This document shows positions 44,747 to 54,721 of a DNA stretch of 64,000 bases, in pieces. A program made the position numbers and the translations under genes. The first letter of the stretch is position 1. Each line of letters begins with the position of its first letter. Source of the DNA: Lysobacter enzymogenes (lineage in GTDB: Bacteria; Pseudomonadota; Gammaproteobacteria; Xanthomonadales; Xanthomonadaceae); NCBI RefSeq assembly GCF_023617245.1, contig NZ_CP067396.1, forward strand, positions 4,092,001-4,156,000, read 5' to 3'. The notes under the pieces were generated by a model. It did no database searches, was not told the DNA's origin, and saw only the letters and a list, made by a program, of their open reading frames with translations.

Positions 44747-46258
44747 CTAGCCGCCGGCGCAGGCCGCGCTCGCGCATACCGCGGCCTCGCCGTAGCGCGG
44801 CTGCAGCGTCTTGCCGAGGATGAAGTCGGCCATCAGGCGGAAATAGCCGTCGGGCTGGCGGGTGGACACGCGTTCGCCGTCGGCCGCGGTCTCGAATTCG
44901 TACAGGCCGTGGTCGGCGCGCGCGAACACCGCGCTGGCGATCGGTTTGCCGGCGCGCTGCAGCGCCGCCAGCCGGCGCAGGGTTTCGCCCGGCGGCGCGT
45001 CGCGGTCTTCGCCGCCGAGCGCCCACAGTTGCGGGGTGTCGAGGCCGCGCAGCACCGGCATCGGGTCGTAGTGCGCGGGCACGCCGCGGACCAGGCCCGG
45101 CGCGTCGCGGCGGATGGTGTCGGCATCGTTGCCGAGCAGGTACCAGGTGAAGTTGCCGCGCACCGACGCATACCAAGGCGCTTGGGCGTACTGCGCCTTG
45201 ACCGCGGCGAGCCGCTCGTAGCCTTCGGCGAAGCCGCTGTCGATCAGCGCCGCGGTGGCATCGGCGATGGCCATCGCGCCGGCCATCGCCGCGGCGTCGT
45301 CGCCGAATCCGGCGCGGCGCAAATCGAAGGCGATCGCTTCGCGGTCTTCCTCCAGCGGCGAGACCGCGAGGCCGAAGCCGACCACGACGAAATCGACCGG
45401 CGCGATCCGCGCCGCCAGCGGCGCGACCCAGCCGCCCTGGCTGCCGCCTTGGTAGCCGACCCGCCCGATGCGCGCGCCGCCGAGGCGGCGGGCCTCGTCC
45501 AGGGCGTGGACGGCGTCGACGGCCAAGGTCAGGTAGTCCTGGGTGTAGCGTCCGCCGGAAGCGCCGGTGCCGCGCTTGTCGTAGACGAAGGTGGCGATGC
45601 CGGCATTGGCGAACTCGCGCTGCAGCGAATAGCGCTGCAACGCCGAATCGTGTTCGGCGCCGTGCACCAGCACCACCAGCGGCACCCGGCCCTCGCCCGG
45701 CGGCAGGGTCAGGCGGCCGGCGAGCTCGACGCCGCTGCCGCGAAAGCGCGTGTCGCGCTGGATCGTGCGCACGCGCTGTCCCGGCGTGCCGTCGAAGCGC
45801 AGGCGATCGTGCGCGCAATCGAAACGGACGCGATGGCCGTCGGCGCGCCCGGTCCAGCCCACGGTGCTGATCCAGGCGCCGTGCGCGGCCGGCGCCAGCG
45901 CGCCGGTGCGGCCGTCGTCGCCGCGCCAGCGCAGCTGGCCTTCGGCGCCCGGGCCGATGTCGAGCGGCCGGCCGTCGGCGAGCCGGTAGCTGCCGATGGC
46001 GCAGGATCCGCTCGCGCGGGGTTCGGTCGCGTTCGCGCCGGGACGGGCAGCGACGGGTTCGGCGGCGGCGGCCTGGGTCGCACACAGCAGGAGCGCGAAC
46101 GCCGCCGAGAGCCGCTGCGCGCGCGGCGGCGTCGAATGCCGTGGCCGTTTCGAGTTTGGCCGTTTCGAGTTTGGCCGGTTCGAACCTGGCCGATTCGAAC
46201 CTGGCTGATTCGAATCTGGCCGACTCGAATCCGTCGCCGTTACATCGGTCGCGTTCAC
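44747..46258 (-). CDS. secreted alpha/beta hydrolase between creC and creD
   Basis: A protein of about 503 residues. A signal sequence (RLSAAFALLLCATQAAAA) leads into a mature alpha/beta-hydrolase with VPLVVLVHGAEHD, a nucleophile elbow in GYQGGSQGGW (G-x-S-x-G form GGSQG), an acid candidate in GGEDRDAPP and the histidine in RADHGLYEF. Dipeptidyl-peptidase/esterase types look similar. The start is uncertain: the GTG at 46256-46258 has a nearby GAGG, while the ATG at 46414 lies inside a REP repeat. Either way a 15-bp repeat encoding SNRPG-like units precedes the signal peptide, which is odd. Confidence 0.8.
   Translation of the reverse strand: MNATDVTATDSSRPDSNQPGSNRPGSNRPNSKRPNSKRPRHSTPPRAQRLSAAFALLLCATQAAAAEPVAARPGANATEPRASGSCAIGSYRLADGRPLDIGPGAEGQLRWRGDDGRTGALAPAAHGAWISTVGWTGRADGHRVRFDCAHDRLRFDGTPGQRVRTIQRDTRFRGSGVELAGRLTLPPGEGRVPLVVLVHGAEHDSALQRYSLQREFANAGIATFVYDKRGTGASGGRYTQDYLTLAVDAVHALDEARRLGGARIGRVGYQGGSQGGWVAPLAARIAPVDFVVVGFGLAVSPLEEDREAIAFDLRRAGFGDDAAAMAGAMAIADATAALIDSGFAEGYERLAAVKAQYAQAPWYASVRGNFTWYLLGNDADTIRRDAPGLVRGVPAHYDPMPVLRGLDTPQLWALGGEDRDAPPGETLRRLAALQRAGKPIASAVFARADHGLYEFETAADGERVSTRQPDGYFRLMADFILGKTLQPRYGEAAVCASAACAGG
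46137..46230. repeat. degenerate 15-bp tandem repeat at the hydrolase 5' end
   Basis: Six or so units of 15 bp with the core GGCCGTTTCGAGTTT or GGCCGATTCGAACCT. On the minus strand they read as SNRPG/SKRPN pentapeptides ahead of the signal peptide. The array is either translated leader or untranslated sequence, depending on the true start. Confidence 0.85.
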
Positions 46259-46408
46259 ATCGGTCGCCTCGCCTGCGGTGTGGTCGCAGGCTCGCACCGT
46301 GGCGGCGGCGGTGCCATCGGCGGGCGACGGAATGCGGCTGGGGGCGACGAAGCCGCGCTGGCTCGGGACGGAACCGGACGCGTTTTCCCGCTGCGAAACC
46401 CCCACCCC

Positions 46409-46526
46409 CGTCATTCCGGCGAAAGCCGGAACCCATTTTGATGTTGCTCGTGCTTCGCTTTTGGGCTCGCGCGAGTACCGGATCGGAACAAGATCAAAAT
46501 GGGTTCCGGCTTTCGCCGGAATGACG
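46409..46526. repeat. REP doublet, CGTCATTCCGGC family
   Basis: Inverted copies 46409-46442 and 46493-46526. Each has stem TTCCGGC/GCCGGAA around GAAA and continues into ACCCATTTTGAT. A related single copy lies at 63615-63649 and a partial one at the window end. Confidence 0.85.
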
Positions 46527-46588
46527 GTTTGTGGGTCTGCGGGCGCACTCGGACGCGAGCGAATGCGTGCAGGTGCGCGGCCGCTCGA

Positions 46589-46644
46589 CGCTTGACGCTT
46601 GACGCTTGACGTTCGGCGTTCGGCGTTCGATGTTCGGCGTGCGA
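46589..46644. repeat. 7-bp tandem repeat between creC and the hydrolase
   Basis: Eight heptamers in a row: three CGCTTGA, two CGTTCGG, then CGTTCGA, TGTTCGG and CGTGCGA. It ends 32 nt before the creC stop codon region. Confidence 0.85.
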
Positions 46645-46676
46645 TGCGCGCTATCCCGAGCGCAAAAGCCGCGAAC

Positions 46677-48119
46677 TCAGCCCGGCACGCTCAAGCTCGC
46701 CTGCGCGCCGCCGCCCTCGCGATTCGCAAGCGCCGCCTCGCCGCCGTGCAACGACGCGACTTCGGCCACGAAGCACAAGCCCAGCCCGCTGCTGCGGCTG
46801 CCGCCGGCCGGGCGCGGCAGCGAATAGAAGCGCTCGAACACGCGGCCGAGCGCGTAATCGGGCACGCCCGGCCCGCGGTCGCCGACTTCGATGCGCTGGC
46901 GGTCGCCGTCGCGGCGCAGGCGCAGCGCGATCTCGCCGCCCGCGGGCGAGAAGTCGGCGGCGTTGTCGATCAGGTTGACCAGCGCCTGGCGCAGCAGGAA
47001 CGCGTCGCCCTGCACCGCCGGCAGGTTCGGCTCCAGGTCCAGCAGCAGTTTCGCGCCGCTGTCGCGCAGGCGCTGCGCGCAATGCCCGGCCGCTTCCTGG
47101 GCGATCGCCGCCAGCGCCACCGGCTCGGGCCGCTCCAGGCTCTGGCGGTGTTCGACCGCGGCCAGCGCCAGCAGCTTGTCGATCATCTGCGCCAGGCGCT
47201 CGGCCTGGGCGCGAATGCTGCCGGCGAAGCGGGCGCGGTCGGCATCGGCCATGCCGCCCTCGCCGGGCGGCGATTCCAGCAGTTCGGCGCTGCCGCGGAT
47301 CGCCGCCAGCGGGCTCTTCATCTCGTGGGTCAGCGTGTGCACGTACTGCTCGACGTACTGCTTGCCCTCCAGGCGCGAGCGCATCGTCTCCAGCGCGCGG
47401 CCGAGGTCGCCGAATTCGCCGGCCGCGTCCGGCGCGGTCGCGCGCGCGCCGGCGGTGACCGCGTTGGCGTAGCGCCGCAACAGCCCGATCTGGCGCGACA
47501 GCCACCACGACACGCCGACCCCGACCAGCAACGCCGCGCCCATCAGCACGAAGCCCCAACGCGCGACCACGCCCTGGCTGCGGGCGATGAACGGCGCGAT
47601 CGCGCTGTTGGGCTTGGCCACGCTCAGCGCGCCGACGATGCGGCCGTCGTCGTCGCGGATCGGCGCGGCCACGTGCATCACCGTGTCGTCGGGATTGCCG
47701 GCCGCGTCCGGGCTGGAACGCGCGCCGTAGCGCCCGCGCAGAGTCAGATAGACGTCGTTCCAGCGCGAATAATCCTGGCCCACGTCGCGCCCGGAACTGT
47801 CGAACACCACGATGCCGCGCGCGTCGGTGACGTAGACGCGGTAGCTCGACGAGCGCTTGCGGAAGCCCCAGATCGCCGCGCCGACGTCGCGCGCGGACAA
47901 CGCGCGCACGCGCTTGGCGAAATCGCCCTGGTCGATGCGCCCGGCCAGGAAATCGTCGGCGGCCAGTTCGGCCAGCACGTTGGCGGTGTCGACCAGGGTG
48001 TCTTCCATCGCCTGGCGAACGCCCGGCTTGACCTCGGCCACGAACACCCGCGCCAGCAGGGTCGCGGCCAGCGCCACGATCAGGAAATAGCCCAGGAAGA
48101 TCCGCAGCCCGATGCGCAT
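46677..48119 (-). CDS. creC: sensor histidine kinase CreC
   Basis: A 480-residue kinase. N-terminal helix (about 7-28), a periplasmic CreC-type sensor domain (about 29-185) with RVYVTDARGIVVFDSSG, a second helix (about 188-207), HAMP, H-box YVHTLTHEMKSPLAAI with H265, and HATPase motifs NLIDNAADFSPAGG, DRGPGVPD and SSGLGLCFV. The length matches E. coli CreC (474). The ATG at 48117-48119 begins MRIGLRIF, 7 nt after the creB stop. It should respond to carbon source or cell-wall stress via CreB. Confidence 0.93.
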   Translation of the reverse strand: MRIGLRIFLGYFLIVALAATLLARVFVAEVKPGVRQAMEDTLVDTANVLAELAADDFLAGRIDQGDFAKRVRALSARDVGAAIWGFRKRSSSYRVYVTDARGIVVFDSSGRDVGQDYSRWNDVYLTLRGRYGARSSPDAAGNPDDTVMHVAAPIRDDDGRIVGALSVAKPNSAIAPFIARSQGVVARWGFVLMGAALLVGVGVSWWLSRQIGLLRRYANAVTAGARATAPDAAGEFGDLGRALETMRSRLEGKQYVEQYVHTLTHEMKSPLAAIRGSAELLESPPGEGGMADADRARFAGSIRAQAERLAQMIDKLLALAAVEHRQSLERPEPVALAAIAQEAAGHCAQRLRDSGAKLLLDLEPNLPAVQGDAFLLRQALVNLIDNAADFSPAGGEIALRLRRDGDRQRIEVGDRGPGVPDYALGRVFERFYSLPRPAGGSRSSGLGLCFVAEVASLHGGEAALANREGGGAQASLSVPG

Positions 48120-48126
48120 GCGCGGC

Positions 48127-48816
<690 letters not shown>

Positions 48817-48984
48817 GGATCGGAGCAGGGAAATGAAGGGAAACCGGGCGGATCGGGCAACGGCGGCGACGCCGGGGCATGATGCCCTGCCGCCGTCGGC
48901 CCGACCGCGGACGGCACAGGCGGCATAATGCCCCATCCCAGGTCGGCGCCGCCGTCCCGGGTTCCCCTCCTTCCCGGTCGCCGC

Positions 48985-49845
48985 ATGAATTACCGCCACG
49001 CCTTCCACGCCGGCAACCACGCCGACGTGCTCAAGCACATCGCCCTGCTCGCCCTGTGCGATGCGCTGACCGCCAAGCCGGCGCCGCTGTTCGCCCTGGA
49101 CACCCACGCCGGGCGCGGGCTGTACGCGCTGGACGGCAACTCGGCGCAGCGCACCGGCGAGGCCGAGGGCGGGATCGGCCGGCTGCTGGCCGAGGCGCCC
49201 AAGCAGCCGCTGATCGGCCGCTACCTCGCCGCGGTGCGCGCCTGCCGCCAGGCCCACGGCGCGGCCGCCTATCCGGGCTCGCCGTGGCTGCTGGCGCACG
49301 CGCTGCGCGCCGACGACCGCATCGCCGCCTGCGAACTGCAGCCGGAAGAGGCGGCCCAGCTCAAGCACGCCTTCGCCGGCGACGAGCGCGTGGCCGCGCA
49401 CCAGCGCGACGGCTACGCGGCGATGAAGGCGCTGCTGCCGCCGCGCATCGGCGAAACCCGCTACAACCGCGGCCTGGTCCTGATCGACCCGCCGTTCGAG
49501 GCGCAGCTGGCCGAATTCGACACCGCCCTGGCCGCGCTGCGCGACGCCCTGGGCCGCTGGCCGCAGGGCGTGTACGCGCTGTGGTATCCGATCAAGCGCC
49601 GGCGCGCGCTGCAGCCGTTCTACCGCCGCGCCGCGACCCTGCCGGCCAAGTCGGTCATGACCGCCGAACTGCTGGTGCGCGCCGACGACTCGCCGCTGCG
49701 CATGAACGGCAGCGGGCTGCTGGTGCTCAACGCGCCGTGGCATTTCGACCAGCAACTGCAGGCGGTACTGCCGACGCTGGCGCGCACGCTCGGCGAAAGC
49801 GCGGACGCCGCCGGCGCGGTGCAATGGTTGAAGCAGCCGGAGTGA
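48985..49845 (+). CDS. rlmJ: 23S rRNA (adenine(2030)-N6)-methyltransferase
   Basis: A 286-residue RlmJ. The N-terminal MNYRHAFHAGNHADVLKHI is diagnostic for the family, and the N6-methyltransferase catalytic motif is LIDPPFE (DPPF) at about residue 170. The product methylates A2030 of 23S rRNA. Length fits (280-290). The ATG at 48985 is chosen from the conserved N-terminus; in-frame codons upstream belong to the leader. It is divergent from creB. Confidence 0.95.
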   Translation: MNYRHAFHAGNHADVLKHIALLALCDALTAKPAPLFALDTHAGRGLYALDGNSAQRTGEAEGGIGRLLAEAPKQPLIGRYLAAVRACRQAHGAAAYPGSPWLLAHALRADDRIAACELQPEEAAQLKHAFAGDERVAAHQRDGYAAMKALLPPRIGETRYNRGLVLIDPPFEAQLAEFDTALAALRDALGRWPQGVYALWYPIKRRRALQPFYRRAATLPAKSVMTAELLVRADDSPLRMNGSGLLVLNAPWHFDQQLQAVLPTLARTLGESADAAGAVQWLKQPE

Positions 49846-50317
49846 GTGGGATTCAGCCGCGGCATACGCCCGCGGCTCGCCGCGCGCGCTGACTCGGGTC
49901 GCGTTAGCGCGCGCCCTACCCGCTCGGCGGGACTTCGCCGGCCATGCGGTTGCCGTCCCAGCACTCGCCCGACCTGCGCACGAAGCTACGCCCGCACTCT
50001 CCCGGCCGGCGCGACGGCGACTTCGCGCAACCGATGCTCCCGGACTTCGCGCTGGCGCGCGCCCCGCAACGTCACGCTGCAACGCAACGAAAACCGCATC
50101 CCCGCTGCGTCGCCGCCCATCCGCGGTTGCACTTGCGCGCCTGCGCACGGGCGTGCGGCCGCGCTGGATTGCCGGACCGCGACGCACCGAAGCCACTTTG
50201 CGGTAGCGCGCGTCGCGTTCGTCGCAACGCGCCGGGCCGAACGGCGGTTGCCGCGCCGGCGCGCGTTGCCGTAAGACCAAGGCCGCCCAACGACGGGCCC
50301 AGACCAAGGATTCGGCC
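49846..50317. other. intergenic region, no gene seen
   Basis: About 470 nt between rlmJ and the cysteine-rich peptide gene. It contains many GCGC-rich words and reduced coding character, and no REP copy. The promoter of the following gene must be in its 3' end but is not obvious. Confidence 0.5.
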
Positions 50318-50551
50318 ATGCTCAGGAAGAATCTCCCCCTGCTCGCTTTCGCCTTCTCGTTCGCCTTCGGCGCGGGGGCGACGGCGTTCCCCGCCGCCGC
50401 GGGCGGCTGCAATCCCTATCGCGTGCTCGAATGCGAAGCCGCCCTGGGTCGCTGCAAGGCCAACGGCGGCGACCCGGCCGCGTGCTGCGCCGGCTACGAA
50501 AGCTGCATGATCTCGGGCTTCTGCGAACCGGTCACCTGCGAGTTCCCGTGA
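50318..50551 (+). CDS. small secreted cysteine-rich protein
   Basis: A 77-residue protein with a signal peptide (about 1-28, LLAFAFSFAFGAGATAFPAAA) and a mature part of about 48 residues with eight cysteines: C31, C39, C46, C56, C57, C63, C69 and C74. The pattern allows four disulfides, as in knottin-like peptides. AAGGA precedes the ATG by 7 nt. It ends 15 nt from the convergent DUF1963 gene. I do not recognise the family; possible roles range from protease inhibitor to envelope protein, none shown. Confidence 0.75.
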   Translation: MLRKNLPLLAFAFSFAFGAGATAFPAAAGGCNPYRVLECEAALGRCKANGGDPAACCAGYESCMISGFCEPVTCEFP

Positions 50552-50566
50552 CCGGCGAGGCCTGCC

Positions 50567-51571
50567 TCAGTAGCAGTCCCAGTGATACGACACGCGGCTG
50601 AAGTCCGCGCGCGCCAGGTCGTCGGGATCGATGAAGAAATTGGCGATGCCCGAATCGCCCCACATCATCTCGTCGTCGCTGTCGAGCTGGAACAGCAGCA
50701 CGCGGCGGTCGCCGGATTCGCGCGGGTCGCTCTGGGTGAACTGCGGGTGGCCGCCGAGCTTGTGCCCGCCGCGGTCGAGGTAGTCGGCGACCTGGTCGGT
50801 GAGTTCTTCCGGGCTGTCCTTGGCCTGCGGATGCTCGCGCAGGTACCGCTCGGCCAGCTCCGCGGGATCGCCGCCCAACACCTCGTTCGCCTCGACGTCG
50901 CTGTTGCCGATGCTTTCGTAATCGGCGGCGAACGTCATCCGCCTCGGCTTGGCCGGATCGAACGGCAACCGGTCGCTGGCCGCGCCCGCGGGCGGCGCGA
51001 GCGCGGGCGCCGACGCATCGGCCCAATACGCCACGCGGAAGCCTTTCTGCTGCGCCAGCGCGCGCATGCGGTCGCCGCGGTCGGCGGCGTCGAGCGCGGC
51101 GCCGTAGTAGTCGTCGCCGCTGATGAAGAACTGCAGCAGGCCGCGCTCGGGATAACCGGGCATCTTCGGCGCGGCGGCCAGGTCGATCTGCGCCAGCAGG
51201 CTCATCGGCCGGCCCTGCGGATCGCGCGGATACTCGCGTCCCGCCGCCCAGTACGCGCGGCCGCCGACCTTGCTGGCGCGCGTGTCGTCCTGGACCATCG
51301 GCTCCAGCGCGATGCGCAGCACCGGGCGCTGGCTGCGCTCCAGTGCCAACGCGGCCGGCACCAGCGCCGCCTTGGCCTGGCGATGCTCATCGCCGGAGCC
51401 GCAGCGGGGCGCCGCGGCGTCCGCCTTGGCCACGGCCTGATCCGCGCCGGCTTGCGCGGCCTCGCGGGAATGGCTCAGCTTGCTCCGCAACAGATAGAAG
51501 CCGCCGCCGGCCGCACCCAACAGCGTCGCCACGATCGCGGCCGACAGCAACATCGCCTTGCCCGTATTCAT
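50567..51571 (-). CDS. membrane-anchored DUF1963 (YwqG-like) protein
   Basis: A 334-residue protein with an N-terminal anchor helix (about 7-28) and a DUF1963 domain. The family's key phrases are present: SKVGGRAYW, PMSLLAQIDL, GLLQFFISGDDYYG, HKLGGHPQFTQ and VLLFQLDSDDEMMWGDSGIANFFI (quoted in parts, about 292-315). DUF1963 proteins are mostly cytoplasmic; a membrane anchor is less usual. The function is not known. The single cysteine in PRCGSG and the terminal one in HWDCY are not conserved features. Confidence 0.87.
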   Translation of the reverse strand: MNTGKAMLLSAAIVATLLGAAGGGFYLLRSKLSHSREAAQAGADQAVAKADAAAPRCGSGDEHRQAKAALVPAALALERSQRPVLRIALEPMVQDDTRASKVGGRAYWAAGREYPRDPQGRPMSLLAQIDLAAAPKMPGYPERGLLQFFISGDDYYGAALDAADRGDRMRALAQQKGFRVAYWADASAPALAPPAGAASDRLPFDPAKPRRMTFAADYESIGNSDVEANEVLGGDPAELAERYLREHPQAKDSPEELTDQVADYLDRGGHKLGGHPQFTQSDPRESGDRRVLLFQLDSDDEMMWGDSGIANFFIDPDDLARADFSRVSYHWDCY

Positions 51572-51708
51572 CGCATCGCTTCCTTCCGGCTCCAGCCCGG
51601 ATTATCGCGCCGGACAGACCCGGCCGTCCGTCGAGCCCGTGCATGTGCCCGTCGATCGTGCCTATCCATTGCGCCCGCCCCTGGCGCGCGCACGGCCGCC
51701 GCGCGGCG

Positions 51709-51746
51709 CGCAAACGAAAAGCCCGGCGCGAGGCCGGGCTGTTTCG
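51709..51746 (-). terminator. terminator of the CDF transporter gene
   Basis: On the minus strand AGCCCGGC and GCCGGGCT pair around CTCGC and lead into TTTTCGTTT. It begins about 15 nt after the transporter stop. Confidence 0.85.
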
Positions 51747-51760
51747 CGCATCGCCGCGGC

Positions 51761-52675
51761 TCACGCCGCCGGCTTGTGGTCCGGCTCGAAGAAACTCCAG
51801 CGCACTTCCGGGAACGCCTGCTTCATCGCCCGCTCGACCGTGTTGATCTGCTCGGTCAGGCCGGCCACGCTGTGCTCCTCGCGCATCTGCGCCTGCACCG
51901 AGACCATCACTTCGTTGCCCAACTGCAGGGTGATCAGGCTGATCACCCGGCCGATCTCCGGGCGCGCGTCGAGGAACTCGCGGATCTGCTGCTGGCGCAG
52001 CGGATCGACACTCTGGCCGATCAGCATCGCCTTGACCTCGATGGCGACGAACACCGCCACGATGATCAGCAACGCGCCGATGCTGACGGTGCCGATGGCG
52101 TCCCAGATCGGGTTGCCGGTGACCACGGTCATCATCACCGCGCCCAGCGCCAGCACCAGGCCCAGCAGCGCGGCCAGGTCCTCGCCGAAGATCACCACCA
52201 GTTCGGCCTGGCGGCTCTCGCGGAACCATTGCCACAGCGAACGCTGGCCGCGCGCCTTGTCGACTTCCTGCAGGCAGGCGCGCATCGAGATCGCCTCGGC
52301 GACGATGCCGAACGCCAGCACGCCGGCCGCCCACCACCACTGCTTCAGCGGCTCGGGGTGCTGCAGTTTGTGGATGCCTTCGTACAGCGAGAACATGCCG
52401 CCGACGGTGAACAGCATCACCGCGACCAGGAACGACCAGAAGTAGATCGCCTTGCCGTAGCCCAGCGGATAATCCGGCGACGGCGGGCGCTTGGCCTGCT
52501 TGAGGCCGAGGATCAGCAGCCCCTGGTTGCCGCAGTCGGCGAGCGAGTGGACGGTCTCGGCCAGCATCGCGCTGGAGCCGGTGAAGAACGCAGCCACGCC
52601 CTTGGCGACCGCGATCGCGAAATTGGCGCCGAGCGCGAACAAGATCGCGCGGGTCGAATCACCACCACCTGCCAT
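51761..52675 (-). CDS. cation diffusion facilitator transporter
   Basis: A 304-residue CDF/SLC30 transporter with six helices and a C-terminal cytosolic domain (about 215-300). The metal site in helix 2 has HSLAD (H43, D47). Helix 5 carries FGEDLAALLG, the E-D variant typical of the SLC30A9-like subgroup rather than the H-D form of ZitB. It probably exports zinc or a similar divalent metal in exchange for protons. The ATG at 52673-52675 (MAGGGDS) is chosen. It ends at a clear terminator. Confidence 0.9.
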   Translation of the reverse strand: MAGGGDSTRAILFALGANFAIAVAKGVAAFFTGSSAMLAETVHSLADCGNQGLLILGLKQAKRPPSPDYPLGYGKAIYFWSFLVAVMLFTVGGMFSLYEGIHKLQHPEPLKQWWWAAGVLAFGIVAEAISMRACLQEVDKARGQRSLWQWFRESRQAELVVIFGEDLAALLGLVLALGAVMMTVVTGNPIWDAIGTVSIGALLIIVAVFVAIEVKAMLIGQSVDPLRQQQIREFLDARPEIGRVISLITLQLGNEVMVSVQAQMREEHSVAGLTEQINTVERAMKQAFPEVRWSFFEPDHKPAA

Positions 52676-53416
52676 GACTGAACTGCTCCTTGGGTCCGAG
52701 GCGGCGGAGTCTAGCATTGCCGATGCTGGCGGTTGAGTGGCCCAGGTAAGGCCTGCGCTGATGCGTGCGCGGCGGGCACGGGCGATGCGCGCAGGCGGCA
52801 TTCGCTAGGGCGCGGCGATGAGCCTGCGTTCGCGGGGTCGAGACCGGTCGGCGTGGTTGCCGGGTCGTGCCGCGTCGTGCCGATGCGGGCGTAGGCTCAG
52901 GCCGGCACGGGAGGTCGCGCTTCGATGCAGCCAGGGATTCCCGTGTTCGCGGAAACGGCATTGTTCAAGCGTTCGGCGAAAACCAAGCGCCGTCATTCCC
53001 GCGAACACGCGAATCCAGAGCCGCCGGCGCCCTGTCCCGGCACGTGCCGGCTTCGCGCCCACCCGACAACCGTGGGAGGGCCTTCAGGCCCGATGCTTTC
53101 CTCTCATGTCCCCGGGACAGTCCCAGCGAAGCCTAGGCCCCCGACGCACCCGCCACCGCCCCCGTGCCGGCCGTCCGCCCACAGCGGCCTCCCGGCACCG
53201 ACGCCACGCCCGTCGGCCAGCCATTGCCAGCCCGCTTTCACGCCGCCATCATGCGGAAGCCGCTCGTAGCCGTTCAGCGACGGCCGCACCCGCAAACCGC
53301 CGTAACGGCCCGGCAGGGCCCACCCTTCACCTTGCCGGACGCGCATTCAGGCTGTTCAGCGTCGCTGGGGTCCCGGCCTGAGGCCGCGATCCGGATGAAG
53401 GGCCAAGTTCGTCACA
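52676..53416. other. long intergenic region with repeats, no gene seen
   Basis: About 740 nt. Two inverted copies related to the CGTCATTCC repeat family lie at about 52933-52960 and 52991-53016, and one plus-strand GTGGG-family REP (C:G variant) at 53072-53096. The part 53110-53400 is plain GC-rich sequence. The reading frames are low-complexity and do not resemble proteins. Confidence 0.55.
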
Positions 53417-54007
53417 ATGTGCCACTATCCGCCCATGGCCACGCGTGAACGTCTACCGCCCTGGCATGAACGCCAGCGTCTTCCCAACGGGCGCGAGGTC
53501 CTGATCCGCCCGGTCAGGCCCGAGGATGCCGAGCCTCTGCGCGCCGGATTCGCCCTGCTCCAGCCCGACGAAGTGCGCCAGCGCTTCCTGTACGCGCTCA
53601 AGGAGCTGACCCCCGAGATGGCCGAGCGCTTCACCCGGGTCGACCCGCGCACCGAGTTCGCCCTGGTCGCGGCCGAGCCGCTGCCGCCGGGCGAGGCCCT
53701 GGTCGGCGCGGTCGCGCGGGTCGCCATCGACGAGCGCACCCAGGACGCCGAGTTCGCGATCCTGGTCAGCCGCTACATCGCCAACATGGGCCTGGGCCGC
53801 TACCTGATGACCCGGCTGGTGAAGTGGGCGCGCGGCAAGAAGGTCCACCGGCTCTACGGCGACGTGTTCGAGCACAACACGCCGATGCTGTCGCTGGCCC
53901 AGTCGCTGGGCTTCGAACGCGAGTTCCACCAGGATTCGCCGGGCCTGATCCGGGTCTCGCTGGACCTGCGCAGCAAGCCCGCCGCCGAAGGGACCGCCGG
54001 CGGCTGA
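53417..54007 (+). CDS. GNAT-family acetyltransferase
   Basis: A protein of up to 196 residues with a GNAT fold: RPVRPEDAEPLRAGFALL (about 31-48), AEFAILVSRYIANMGLGRYLM (about 109-129, motif A with N-x-G-x-G) and NTPMLSLAQSLGFERE (about 153-168, motif B). It resembles the acetyltransferase domain of Pat-type protein acetyltransferases without the CoA-ligase part. The start is uncertain: ATG 53417 or ATG 53435 (MATRERLPPW); neither has a strong Shine-Dalgarno. It is monocistronic. Confidence 0.87.
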   Translation: MCHYPPMATRERLPPWHERQRLPNGREVLIRPVRPEDAEPLRAGFALLQPDEVRQRFLYALKELTPEMAERFTRVDPRTEFALVAAEPLPPGEALVGAVARVAIDERTQDAEFAILVSRYIANMGLGRYLMTRLVKWARGKKVHRLYGDVFEHNTPMLSLAQSLGFEREFHQDSPGLIRVSLDLRSKPAAEGTAGG

Positions 54008-54269
54008 TCCGCGCCGTTCCGGATCGCATCGCCTCGAATCGCGCGATCCTGGATCGCGCCGCTTGCGCTGTCGCCGTCTGGATCGCCCGTCTTGAAGGCC
54101 GCGCTGTCGCGCTGGGCGCGAAATGACGGCGCCGCGCGTATCCCGCCGCCCCGCTTCGATTCACTCCGCACCGATCCGCTCGCTCCGCACCGATCCGCGC
54201 CGCCCGCCGCCACGCGCGGCGACGGCGGACGGACGCGTTTCGCTTGATTGCGCTATCCGCGCTGGCCGC

Positions 54270-54530
54270 TCAGAACGGCATCGGCACGTTGCCGACGTCG
54301 TCGCACAGGACCGTGGTGTTGTCCGAATACGGGCCGTACTGGCCGATCAACTGGCCGTTGGCGCCGGGGCAATCGCCGTACAGGCTGACCCCGACCAACT
54401 GGGTGCGCGCGGCGTCGTTGTAGTAGCTGGTGACCGACACCGGGCTCGGCGGGTTGGGGCCGACGGCCCAGGCCGAGGCGGACACCAGCGCGGCGGCGAG
54501 CAGTACGGCGATGCGGGAACGATTCGACAT
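54270..54530 (-). CDS. small secreted protein, DUF6289-like (copy A)
   Basis: An 86-residue protein with a signal peptide (about 1-22, VLLAAALVSASAWA) and a mature part with YYNDAARTQLVGVSLYGDCPG, C54 and C76, ending in VPMPF. The YY-x(8-9)-VG-x-Y-G-x-C-P-G pattern resembles the small DUF6289-type exported proteins common in Lysobacter, a match from memory. It shares this pattern with the next gene upstream (54722). The 262-nt gap after the GNAT gene shows nothing else. The function is unknown. Confidence 0.72.
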   Translation of the reverse strand: MSNRSRIAVLLAAALVSASAWAVGPNPPSPVSVTSYYNDAARTQLVGVSLYGDCPGANGQLIGQYGPYSDNTTVLCDDVGNVPMPF

Positions 54531-54721
54531 GCGGGATTTCCTCCTTGAAACGATGGGTGGGCAGGCCGGTATAGCGTGCCGGCGTCCGCGCTTCCGCGAC
54601 CGTGCGCGCAAAGCGCGCGCCCCGGCGCGGCCCCGCGGCCCGAAGCGCGCGACGGAACCCATCTCGGCGGATCGGATACCAACGCACGGGCCGCGACCGG
54701 GCCGCGGCCCGTGCGGGCGGC

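Noticed and set aside
52867..53136. 89-codon plus-strand frame in the 52.7-53.4 kb gap
   Set aside because: It runs through three repeat copies and has no family-like features.
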